Shown here piece after piece: positions 1-8,061 of a stretch of DNA of 64,000 nt. A program made the translations under genes and the position numbers. The notes beneath the pieces are model-generated. The model searched no databases. It saw nothing but the letters and a program-made list of their open reading frames with translations, and was not told the origin of the DNA. The DNA comes from Bdellovibrio sp. (lineage in GTDB: Bacteria; Bdellovibrionota; Bdellovibrionia; Bdellovibrionales; Bdellovibrionaceae). The stretch is from the NCBI GenBank assembly GCA_025359945.1, contig JANYDD010000089.1, positions 30,378 through 94,377 on the forward strand. The letters are read 5' to 3'. Numbering within the stretch: position 1 is the stretch's first letter; every line of letters starts with the position of its first letter.

Positions 1-226
1 TCAAGCCGGATTTGATCTGATTGATTTCAAGATTGAATGGGGCCGTAATGCCAAGGCCGAGCTGATCTTGGGCGACGAAATCAGTCCGGACAGTTGTCGA
101 ATTTGGGATCAGAAAACGCATGAAAAATTTGATAAAGATCGTTTTCGTCGAGATCTAGGTGGCGTTGAAGAAGCGTATGCAGAAGTCTATCGCAGACTAA
201 AAAGCGTTAGGGAGAATCAGTCGTGA
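1..226 (+). CDS. purC: SAICAR synthetase, C-terminal part (cut by window edge)
   Basis: This is the last 74 codons of phosphoribosylaminoimidazole-succinocarboxamide synthase, which joins aspartate to CAIR in cytoplasmic purine synthesis. The visible part carries the family signature [14 protein letters not shown] (about 25 residues in), followed by the usual charged C-terminal helix; the ATP-binding N-terminal half lies outside the window. The TGA stop overlaps the GTG start of purS by 4 bases, so the two are probably translationally coupled. It heads the visible part of a purine operon. The assignment is firm; the 5' end and promoter cannot be seen. Confidence 0.93.
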   Translation, partial: QAGFDLIDFKIEWGRNAKAELILGDEISPDSCRIWDQKTHEKFDKDRFRRDLGGVEEAYAEVYRRLKSVRENQS

Positions 227-462
227 CTAAATTAGGCGTAAAAATCATGCCCAGAAAAGTGATCTTAGATTCTCAAGGGCGGGCGGTCGAGCAAACGTTA
301 AAACTAAACCAAATGAACGTGCAGCATGTACGGGTTGGGAAATTTATCGAACTTGAATTTCAGCAAAACAAAAACGACGCGCTGATCGAGGCCCGTCGTA
401 TTGCAGAAAAAGTTTTGTCGAATCCTTTGATCGAGACTTTCGAGATTGTTGAAATGGAATAA
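223..462 (+). CDS. purS: FGAM synthase subunit PurS
   Basis: This 79-residue protein is the small structural subunit of the three-part formylglycinamidine ribonucleotide synthase, bridging PurQ and PurL. The family pattern is clear: an N-terminal strand, then [12 protein letters not shown], a VGKFIELEF strand and the C-terminal [11 protein letters not shown]. The GTG start was preferred over an ATG at 247 because it includes the first beta strand (KLGVKIMP) and has AGGGAG about 8 bases upstream. It overlaps purC by 4 bases, and the purQ start follows its stop directly. Its presence fits the short PurL and separate PurQ downstream. Confidence 0.93.
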   Translation: MTKLGVKIMPRKVILDSQGRAVEQTLKLNQMNVQHVRVGKFIELEFQQNKNDALIEARRIAEKVLSNPLIETFEIVEME

Positions 463-1104
463 ATGATGAAGAAAAAAATGGGAATTGTACAGTTTCCGGG
501 AAGCAATTGCGATCGCGATTTGTTCTCGTTTGTCACCAAAAAGGGATATTTTGCGGAATTTTTGTGGCACAAAAACTCATTCAATGAATCTGATTTTGAG
601 GCTTTGCTTCTTCCGGGGGGATTTAGTTACGGAGATTATTTGCGAGCTGGGGCCCTGGCGGCCTTAAGCCCGGTGATGACCTCGGTGAAAAGTTTTGCCA
701 AAAAAGGCGGTCCTGTCTTGGGGATTTGCAATGGCTTTCAGATTCTGACCGAAGCCGGACTTTTGCCAGGAGCTTTAATTAAAAATCAATCTTTGCGATT
801 TCAAGACCAGTGGGTGGATTTAGAAGTCTCATCTTCGGGAACTTATTTTGGAAAAAAATTAAAAAAAACAATTCGCTTGCCGATCGCACATGGGCAGGGC
901 CGATTTTATCTTCCTGAATTCGATCTTAAACTTTTGCAAGACAATGATCAAATATGGCTGACCTATTTGGATAATCCAAATGGGTCCATGGCCAATATTG
1001 CAGGCGTTTTAAATCGCGAAAAAAATGTGGCCGCGTTAATGCCTCACCCCGAGCGTGCGATCGAAGACTGGATGGGATCAAAAGACGGGTGGGATTTTTT
1101 ATGA
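463..1104 (+). CDS. purQ: FGAM synthase glutaminase subunit PurQ
   Basis: PurQ is the class I glutamine amidotransferase subunit that supplies ammonia to PurL. Visible signatures are VQFPGSNCDRD near the N-terminus, LPGGFSYGDYLRAGALA, the nucleophile motif GICNGFQIL with its catalytic cysteine, and the C-terminal MPHPERA holding the catalytic histidine and glutamate. At 213 residues it is close to the usual length. The start sits immediately after the purS stop; ATG codons at 466 and 478 are alternatives. The stop overlaps the purL start by 4 bases. It belongs to the purine operon. Confidence 0.95.
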   Translation: MMKKKMGIVQFPGSNCDRDLFSFVTKKGYFAEFLWHKNSFNESDFEALLLPGGFSYGDYLRAGALAALSPVMTSVKSFAKKGGPVLGICNGFQILTEAGLLPGALIKNQSLRFQDQWVDLEVSSSGTYFGKKLKKTIRLPIAHGQGRFYLPEFDLKLLQDNDQIWLTYLDNPNGSMANIAGVLNREKNVAALMPHPERAIEDWMGSKDGWDFL

Positions 1105-3236
1105 ACGACTTGCAAAATAAATTATCACGCTACCGAATGAAGCCGGTAGAATATGAAAAAATGCGCAAGCTTTTAGGAAAGGAACCGTCGAATATTGAAT
1201 GGGCTTTGTTTTCAGCATTGTGGAGCGAGCATTGTTCGTACAAGAGCTCAAAAATTCATTTAAAGAAATTCAGCGAGACTCTTAACGATCGAGTCGTCAA
1301 CTCGCAAGGCGAAAACGCAGGCGTGGTTGATCTGGGTCAGGGCGAACGTATTGCCTTTAAAATGGAAAGTCACAATCATCCCAGTTTTATCGAACCCTAC
1401 CAAGGTGCTGCCACCGGCGTGGGTGGAATTTTGCGGGATATTTTTACGATGGGGGCGCGTCCTATTGCATTGGCTGATTACCTTTGTTTTGGTTCGCCAA
1501 CCGCCCCCCGGATGCAAGCTTTGGTCGACGGTGTTGTTCGTGGAATTGCTGGTTATGGAAACAGCGTGGGCGTCCCCACGGTCACTGGACAAACTCAGTT
1601 TGATGATTCCTTTAACCAAAATATTTTAGTGAATGCCATGGCCGTGGGATATTTGGCCCCGGGCGACCCCATCGCATTATCAAAAGCAGAAGGCGTTGGT
1701 CATTGGGTCGTGGTGGTGGGCGCACAAACGGGTAAAGACGGCGTTCATGGCGCTTCCATGGCCAGCCAATCTTTTGAAGAGGGTCAAGATGACCTAAAAC
1801 CAAATGTCCAAATCGGCGATCCTTACTTTGAAAAACTTTTGATCGAATCTTGTCTGGAAGTGATCCAAAAAAAATTAGTGGTGGCCATTCAGGATATGGG
1901 TGCCGCAGGTCTGACCAGTTCAAGTTTTGAAATGGCCTCGAAGGGTCAAATCGGAATGGATCTGCGCTTGGATTTAGTTCCCGTTCGCGAGAATCTTTCA
2001 CCCGAAGAACTTTTGCTGTCTGAATCTCAAGAACGCATGCTTTTAATTTGCAAGCCGTCGCAATGGGAACAGCTAGAAAAGCATTTTTTAAATTGGGGTC
2101 TTGTTGTCGCCAAAATCGGAGAGCTAACCGCGGGCAGAAAGGTTCGTCTGTTTTGGGAAAAAGAAATTTTGTGCGAAATTGATCCTGACGTACTGGTAGA
2201 AAATGCGCCGGTCTACGATCGGCCTTATCATGCAGGGCAAATTTCTTCTGCCGCTAAAGAGATAAAAAGAATCTCAGGAAATTTAAAAGATCTTTATCAA
2301 CAAAAATTTTTAGGAGTCGATCATTCCTCTAGAGAATCAATTTACCGACAGTATGATCAGCGAGTTGGCGCATTGACTGTGCAGGATGCCTCGGTGGATG
2401 TAGCTTTGCTTCGTTTGCCAGCGTCGGGAAGGGGTCTATCGATCAATGTGGGCTGTCGATCTTTTCTGATGAAACAAGATGTGCAAATAGGTGCGAAAGA
2501 CGCCGTCTATTATCCCGCTTTGCAGATGGCTATCAAGGGTTGCCAACCCATTGCTTTGACGGATTGTCTTAATTTTGGAAACCCCGAAAATCCGGAAGTG
2601 ATGACTCAGTTTGTGGCCAGTTGCGAAGCTCTGCGACGAGCTTGCCTGGATTTGGATTTGCCAATTGTTAGCGGCAATGTTTCGTTCTACAACGAAACTC
2701 AGAGTCAAAACGCGCGCGGGGAATTGGTTCGAGAAAATATTATTCCCACACCAGCGACGGGCCTGATTGGATTGCGAGAAAACGTTTCGGATGTTCCAGC
2801 TGATGTTTTTCAAAAAAGCGGCCGCACGGTTTTCCTGGTTGATGGCCGGGAAGTTCAGGGCAGTTTGAAGGTCGATCTGGCACATTTTATCCAGCTTTCA
2901 AAACTAAGCGCTAGCAGTCAGATGGTTTCGCAAGGGGGCTTGTTTTTTTCACTTTTGAAAATGTGTCAGGGCCAGATCGGATTTGAAGTGAATGAAAAAT
3001 CGGAAAGCTTAACCAATAAAAGAACCATCACTTCGGAAATCTTGTACGCTGCCATTTTTGAACCTAAGGATCAGGACATGTTTGAAAATTATTTATCGCA
3101 GCATAAAATGTCTTTTTCAAAGCTTGGGAAAACAAACGATTCGGATATTAGCATTCTAGATTTTTTTATCACTCGCGAGGCTTTCGATACGGATCGCGCA
3201 AGGGGCTTAAGGAGGGATTTTGAAATCTTGGCGTGA
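1101..3236 (+). CDS. purL: FGAM synthase large subunit PurL (short form)
   Basis: PurL is the ATP-dependent catalytic subunit that converts FGAR to FGAM. This is the short form of about 710 residues that needs PurS and PurQ, both present just upstream. Signatures include WSEHCSYKSSK, KMESHNHPSFIEP and the glycine-rich GVGGILRDIFTMGARP. The ATG at 1101 was chosen over an upstream in-frame GTG at 1089 because it makes an ATGA overlap with purQ and has a GGTGGGA stretch in front. The 3' end overlaps purF by 17 bases, and the purF ribosome site lies inside purL. Confidence 0.96.
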   Translation: MNDLQNKLSRYRMKPVEYEKMRKLLGKEPSNIEWALFSALWSEHCSYKSSKIHLKKFSETLNDRVVNSQGENAGVVDLGQGERIAFKMESHNHPSFIEPYQGAATGVGGILRDIFTMGARPIALADYLCFGSPTAPRMQALVDGVVRGIAGYGNSVGVPTVTGQTQFDDSFNQNILVNAMAVGYLAPGDPIALSKAEGVGHWVVVVGAQTGKDGVHGASMASQSFEEGQDDLKPNVQIGDPYFEKLLIESCLEVIQKKLVVAIQDMGAAGLTSSSFEMASKGQIGMDLRLDLVPVRENLSPEELLLSESQERMLLICKPSQWEQLEKHFLNWGLVVAKIGELTAGRKVRLFWEKEILCEIDPDVLVENAPVYDRPYHAGQISSAAKEIKRISGNLKDLYQQKFLGVDHSSRESIYRQYDQRVGALTVQDASVDVALLRLPASGRGLSINVGCRSFLMKQDVQIGAKDAVYYPALQMAIKGCQPIALTDCLNFGNPENPEVMTQFVASCEALRRACLDLDLPIVSGNVSFYNETQSQNARGELVRENIIPTPATGLIGLRENVSDVPADVFQKSGRTVFLVDGREVQGSLKVDLAHFIQLSKLSASSQMVSQGGLFFSLLKMCQGQIGFEVNEKSESLTNKRTITSEILYAAIFEPKDQDMFENYLSQHKMSFSKLGKTNDSDISILDFFITREAFDTDRARGLRRDFEILA

Positions 3237-4623
3237 AGAGTGCGGCGTTTTCGGAGTCTGGAATCATGAAGAGGCCTCTCGACTGGCCTACTTGGGTCTG
3301 TACGCCATGCAACACCGGGGGCAAGAGTCCGCTGGAATCGTTTGTCTACAAAATAAAGCGCATTTATCGCACCGGGGGTTAGGCCTGGTTGGAGATGTTT
3401 TCCGCGAAGAAACTTTGGAACAGTTGAAGGGTGATACTAGTATTGGCCACGTTCGCTATTCGACCACCGGGGACAATCTGATTTTGAACGCACAACCCTT
3501 GATGGCCAATCTTTTAAATGGACCGGTCGCGATCGCGCACAATGGAAATATCGTCAACAACGCAAAACTGCGCCACGAGCTTCAAGAGTCCGGATCGATC
3601 TTTCAAGGGACCAACGATACAGAAACTCTGCTGCATTTAATTTCGCGAACGAAAACAAATCAGATTGTGCCAGCGCTGATGCAATCTTTAGAAAAAATTG
3701 TCGGTGCATACAGCATTGTCCTTCTGACTCGAGATAAATTAATCGCGGCTCGTGATCCCCTGGGTTTTCGGCCTTTGGTGTTAGGATACAAGACCAATCA
3801 CAAAGGTCAAAAATCACCAGTGCTAGCCAGTGAAACCTGTGCTTTTGATTTGATCGGCGCTCAGTTTAGCCGCGAAATTTTGCCCGGAGAAATCTTGGTG
3901 ATTGATGATCAGGGTGAAAAATCCTACATGCTTTCATCAATTCCATCGCCTGTGGATCGCGCAAAAGCCCAATGTATTTTCGAACACGTTTATTTCTCAC
4001 GGCCTGATTCTATTGTGTTTGGCCATAGCGTTTATGAATCCAGAAAAAAGTTCGGAGCGTGGTTAGCGAAAGAAAATCCATTGGATGCTGACGTGGTGAT
4101 CCCGGTTCCCGATAGCGGTGTCCCCGCGGCGATCGGCTACGCCAAAGAAAGTGGCGTGCCCTTTGAGTTTGGAATTATTCGAAACCACTATATCGGTAGA
4201 ACTTTTATCCAGCCGCAACAGTCGATTCGAAATTTTGGGGTAAAAATTAAACTCAACCCGCAATCCGCAGTTTTGAGCGGAAAACGAGTGGTCGTAGTCG
4301 ATGATTCCTTGGTTCGAGGCACGACCAGCCAAAAAATTGTGCGACTGATTCGCCAAGCCGGTGCTAAAGAAGTTCATATGCGGATCGCAAGTCCTCCGAC
4401 GATTTCTCCTTGTTATTATGGCGTCGATACTCCTCAAAAATCGCAGCTGATTGCTGCCCAATCCACAATTTTGGAAATCGAGAAATTTATCGAAGCCGAT
4501 AGTCTTCGATATCTTTCGATCGAAGGATTGTTTCATGCTTTTGGTGAGCTTCCGCAGACCAATTTTTGCGCGGCCTGTTTTGATGGAAAATATCCAACCG
4601 AAATCGCTGACGGGGTAGCGTGA
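3220..4623 (+). CDS. purF: Amidophosphoribosyltransferase
   Basis: PurF makes phosphoribosylamine from PRPP and glutamine, the committing step of purine synthesis. The start is TTG at 3220, with a strong AAGGAGGG at 3209-3216. It gives a 7-residue propeptide before the catalytic cysteine of CGVFG, as in the Bacillus-type enzyme that is processed to expose Cys1. The PRPP-binding loop VVVVDDSLVRGTTS is intact. Cysteines in CIFEHVYFSRPDS, SPCYYGVD and FCAACFDGKYPTE match the iron-sulfur cluster ligands of the Bacillus-type enzyme, so a 4Fe-4S protein is likely. The stop overlaps the next gene by 4 bases. Confidence 0.96.
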   Translation: MKSWREECGVFGVWNHEEASRLAYLGLYAMQHRGQESAGIVCLQNKAHLSHRGLGLVGDVFREETLEQLKGDTSIGHVRYSTTGDNLILNAQPLMANLLNGPVAIAHNGNIVNNAKLRHELQESGSIFQGTNDTETLLHLISRTKTNQIVPALMQSLEKIVGAYSIVLLTRDKLIAARDPLGFRPLVLGYKTNHKGQKSPVLASETCAFDLIGAQFSREILPGEILVIDDQGEKSYMLSSIPSPVDRAKAQCIFEHVYFSRPDSIVFGHSVYESRKKFGAWLAKENPLDADVVIPVPDSGVPAAIGYAKESGVPFEFGIIRNHYIGRTFIQPQQSIRNFGVKIKLNPQSAVLSGKRVVVVDDSLVRGTTSQKIVRLIRQAGAKEVHMRIASPPTISPCYYGVDTPQKSQLIAAQSTILEIEKFIEADSLRYLSIEGLFHAFGELPQTNFCAACFDGKYPTEIADGVA

Positions 4624-5576
4624 AACCGAAAAAGGAAAAGCCCCTTTTTTTACGTTCTGGAGATTTGATAGATTTAATCGATCCTGGTTTTTCTTTCGAT
4701 CGAAGTCGATTGCCCGCGATGAAAGAGTTGGTTCGATCGTGGGGGTACGAGCTTCGATATCCTTTTGAACACCGTCCAATAGATGACAACAAAGAACCTT
4801 ATCATGCGTGGTCGGACGCAGATCGATTTCAACTTTTAAAAACGGCACTAGTTGGTTCGCCTTCGCGAATGATTTGGTGTGCCCGAGGCGGGTACGGCGC
4901 CAATCGTCTGATCGCGGGTTTACATAAAATTAAAAAGCCAAAACACGAAAAAATATTTTTGGGATTTAGTGATAACTCCAGTCTGCATTTGTTTTTAAAT
5001 CAAAAATGGGGATGGACCACTTATCACGGCCCCCATTTAGACCGGGTTGTAGACCCAGCATTTCCGATGAAAAAATTGCAGCGAATTCAAACTCTTTTGA
5101 ATGGCAGTCAGTTGGAATTCCATTACGAACTGGCGCCTTTTAATAGCCTTGCGGAGAAACCAAAGAAATTAGTTTATCCCTTGCGAGGCGGCAATCTAGC
5201 GACCTTAACTTCGTGGGCAGGAACACCTTTGCAGGTTATTTTAAAGGATCGATTTCTATTTCTCGAGGACACCGGTGAGCGTGGCTACAAACTGGACCGC
5301 ATGTTATTTCAGTTGCAAGCGTCGGGCAGTATGAAGGGCTGTCGTGGAGTTATTTTAGGTCCATTTATTGGCGGAGCCGATCCCAGCGGTCAAGATCACA
5401 CGCAGTACGCGGTTCGCAGGTGGGCCGAGACTTTACGCATTCTAAATATCCCAGTTTGGGGTGGGATCAGCAGCGGCCACGGGTCTCACTTTGATATCGT
5501 GCCCTTCGAGAAAAAAGCGACGATAATTTTAAAGAACAACCCTGGCAAAAACCCAAAGGTGTTGTTGTCTTTATGA
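4620..5576 (+). CDS. LD-carboxypeptidase family protein (peptidase S66)
   Basis: This 318-residue protein resembles the S66 family, whose characterised members remove the terminal D-alanine from murein tetrapeptides in the cytoplasm (LdcA). The nucleophile region GFSDNSSLHLF followed by THY-HGPH spacing, the EDTGERGYKLDRML segment and the C-terminal GHGSHFDIVPF carry the pattern expected for the Ser-Glu-His site. No signal peptide is seen. It starts at GTG 4620 inside the purF stop, and its own stop overlaps the next start. With mpl two genes downstream, a role in cell-wall peptide recycling is the natural reading. The exact substrate is not shown by sequence. Confidence 0.85.
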   Translation: MKPKKEKPLFLRSGDLIDLIDPGFSFDRSRLPAMKELVRSWGYELRYPFEHRPIDDNKEPYHAWSDADRFQLLKTALVGSPSRMIWCARGGYGANRLIAGLHKIKKPKHEKIFLGFSDNSSLHLFLNQKWGWTTYHGPHLDRVVDPAFPMKKLQRIQTLLNGSQLEFHYELAPFNSLAEKPKKLVYPLRGGNLATLTSWAGTPLQVILKDRFLFLEDTGERGYKLDRMLFQLQASGSMKGCRGVILGPFIGGADPSGQDHTQYAVRRWAETLRILNIPVWGGISSGHGSHFDIVPFEKKATIILKNNPGKNPKVLLSL

Positions 5577-6640
5577 ATCACACTGTTTTTGAATCAAACC
5601 TTTTAAAAAAAATCGAATCCCGGCTTCCAGGGGCAGCTCCCGGAGTGATGGTCCAGGTTTATCATCAGGGTCGAAAAATTTGTGACATTCAGGCGGGTTC
5701 AACTTTTGCGTATTATGATTTAGCTAGTCTGACTAAAATTATTTTTCCAGTGCAAGCCCTGATTTTGGCATTCCAAAACGAAGTTTGGAATTTGAATTCC
5801 AAGGTCGCGGATTTTGTTCCCGATTTTCCACACAAAGATTTAAAAATTGCGCATTGCTTGAATCATTCGGCTTTATTTCCAACACACCAACCGTTTTTTC
5901 AAGAACTGATTAAATATCCCTCTCGCCCTGAAAAAAGAAAAGTTCTTCGCCAGTTGTTGGATCATGTTCCTTTGGTAGAGGATCCTGAAAATAAAAGCAA
6001 TTATTCGAATTTGTCTTTTTTAGTGCTGATTCCCGTTTTAGAAAAAATTTTCGACAAGCCTTTGGAAGAAATATGGGAAGAAATCAAATCGCTGTTTTTT
6101 CCAAGACTGTCTTTAGAATTTAGTTTGGATAATCATCCCAAATCCGATCCCAAACATTATGCGCCAACAGAAAAATGCCCGTGGCGAGGTCGAGTTTTGC
6201 AAGGCGAAGTCCATGACGAAAACACTTGGGCCTTAGGGGGCATTTCAACCCACTCTGGGTTGTTTGGAAGCATCGATGATGTGGGCTGGTTTGGTTTATT
6301 CTTGCGCGGCCAACTTCTGGGCGTTTCAAAAACCGCGATTAAACAAAAAACGGCAAAACTTTTTGCGACAAGATCTAGGCCTCCGGGTGGCGGCGACTGG
6401 GCCCTTGGCTATATGATGCCAACGGAAGGCGCCTCCAGCGCTGGAGACTATTTTTCGCCTTTTTCGATTGGACATACCGGGTTTACCGGGACTTCACTTT
6501 GGTTTGATCCGCTTCAAGATCTGTTGGTGACAGTTTTAAGTAACCGCGTTGCCTTTGGTCGCGAGGTTCAAGATTTTCGAAAGCTGCGCCCGCAAATTCA
6601 CAACTGGATTGTCGAGGGCTTGCGAAGGGGAAGTTCATGA
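5573..6640 (+). CDS. Serine hydrolase, beta-lactamase/class C family
   Basis: This 355-residue protein belongs to the beta-lactamase-related serine hydrolases. The SxxK motif is SLTK (in DLASLTKII), the YxN-type motif is YSN and the third motif is HTG in GHTGFTGTS. No signal peptide is evident, which is unusual for a penicillin-binding-type enzyme and suggests a cytoplasmic esterase or peptidase. It overlaps the S66 gene and mpl by 4 bases on either side, so it belongs to the same translationally coupled train. A function in murein fragment handling is an inference from these neighbours only. Confidence 0.82.
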   Translation: MNHTVFESNLLKKIESRLPGAAPGVMVQVYHQGRKICDIQAGSTFAYYDLASLTKIIFPVQALILAFQNEVWNLNSKVADFVPDFPHKDLKIAHCLNHSALFPTHQPFFQELIKYPSRPEKRKVLRQLLDHVPLVEDPENKSNYSNLSFLVLIPVLEKIFDKPLEEIWEEIKSLFFPRLSLEFSLDNHPKSDPKHYAPTEKCPWRGRVLQGEVHDENTWALGGISTHSGLFGSIDDVGWFGLFLRGQLLGVSKTAIKQKTAKLFATRSRPPGGGDWALGYMMPTEGASSAGDYFSPFSIGHTGFTGTSLWFDPLQDLLVTVLSNRVAFGREVQDFRKLRPQIHNWIVEGLRRGSS

Positions 6641-8061
6641 TTCGGCTTCAAGATTTAAAAGCGGGAGCTCATATTCATCTGTTGGGAATATGTGGAACGG
6701 CGATGGCTTCATTGGCGGGGCTTTTAAAACATCGCGGCTTTCGAATTACTGGAAGCGATTCACAAAGCTATCCGCCAATGTCAACTCAACTTCAGAATTT
6801 AGGCATTGAGATCCAAATTCCTTATTCCGTCAAAAATCTTAAACCTTCACCCGATTTTGTGATTGTCGGAAACGTTATTTCTAGAAAAAATGAAGAGGCC
6901 GAAGAACTTTTTCGCTTGAATTTGCCTTACGCCAGCTTGCCGCAAGCTTTGGGCGAGCTGATCATCGCCGATCACCAAAGTTTTGTGGTCGCTGGCACCC
7001 ACGGAAAAACAACAACGACGTCGATTCTTTCTTGGGTGGCTGAATGTTTGGGTTTACAACCAGGATTTTTAATTGGCGGCATTCCGAAAAATTTTGGAAA
7101 GTCTTTTCAAAACCCCAAAAAAGATCTCTTTATCATCGAGGGTGACGAATACGACACCGCTTTTTTTGATAAAGTTCCCAAGTTTATTCACTACAAACCC
7201 AAAGAAGTTATTTTAACTTCCATCGAATTTGATCACGCGGATATTTATCCCAATCTTCAAGCGGTGATCGATGCTTTTGCAAAGCTGATGCAGTTAATTC
7301 CAAAGGATGGATCTTTGGTTTATGCCAAAGGGGATTCCAATATCGAAAAGATCTTGGGCCTGTGTGGCGCCAAGAATATATTCTCCTATGGGATGAATGA
7401 TAAAAATCCTGGCGACTATAGCGGTGAACTTATTTCTGAGGACTCTGAACAAAGACAATTCAGAGTTTTTTTCCGCGGCCAAGAAATCCTGCAAGCCTGG
7501 ACCGCCTTATCTGGCGATTACAATCTGATGAATTTGACAGCCGTAGTGGCCCAATGCCATTTGCAAAAATGGGATCTTAAGAAAGTGGCCGCTGCTATTG
7601 AATCTTTTTCTGGGGTGAAACGCCGCCAAGAAATTTTAGGAGAACCATCCGGTATTTTAGTGATCGAAGATTTTGCTCATCATCCCACCGCAGTCGCCCA
7701 GACTTTAATGGGGATCAAGAAAAAATATCCACAGAGAAAAATATTTGCGGTGTTTGAACCTCGCAGCGCCACTTCAAGGCGAAAAATCTTTCAAAAAGAA
7801 TACGTGCGGGCTTTTCAGGCGGCTTCCGATATTTTAATCGCGCCTGCTTTTGACCAAAAATCGATTGCAGACACCGATCGGTTTTCTGTCGACCAGCTAA
7901 TTCAGGATCTTCGTCATGATAATAAAGAAGCGCAAAGTCTTGCGACAGACATGATGGTTGAATACTTAAAAAAAAATGCGCGCCGGAATGATCTGATCTT
8001 GATTATGTCCAATGGAGGCTTTGATGGAATTTACCAAAAGCTCTTACAAAGTCTTAGATAA
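6637..8061 (+). CDS. mpl: UDP-MurNAc:tripeptide ligase Mpl
   Basis: Mpl attaches the recycled tripeptide L-Ala-gamma-D-Glu-meso-DAP to UDP-MurNAc, returning cell-wall turnover products to murein synthesis. The Mur ligase layout is clear: an N-terminal HLLGICGTAMASLAGLLK Rossmann motif, the ATP loop GTHGKTTTTS, and the Mpl-typical EGDEYDTAFFDKVPKF segment, then DFAHHPTAV in the C-terminal part. At 474 residues the length is close to that of characterised Mpl proteins. ATG overlaps the preceding stop by 4 bases. The 3' end overlaps mutS by 38 bases. Confidence 0.92.
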   Translation: MIRLQDLKAGAHIHLLGICGTAMASLAGLLKHRGFRITGSDSQSYPPMSTQLQNLGIEIQIPYSVKNLKPSPDFVIVGNVISRKNEEAEELFRLNLPYASLPQALGELIIADHQSFVVAGTHGKTTTTSILSWVAECLGLQPGFLIGGIPKNFGKSFQNPKKDLFIIEGDEYDTAFFDKVPKFIHYKPKEVILTSIEFDHADIYPNLQAVIDAFAKLMQLIPKDGSLVYAKGDSNIEKILGLCGAKNIFSYGMNDKNPGDYSGELISEDSEQRQFRVFFRGQEILQAWTALSGDYNLMNLTAVVAQCHLQKWDLKKVAAAIESFSGVKRRQEILGEPSGILVIEDFAHHPTAVAQTLMGIKKKYPQRKIFAVFEPRSATSRRKIFQKEYVRAFQAASDILIAPAFDQKSIADTDRFSVDQLIQDLRHDNKEAQSLATDMMVEYLKKNARRNDLILIMSNGGFDGIYQKLLQSLR

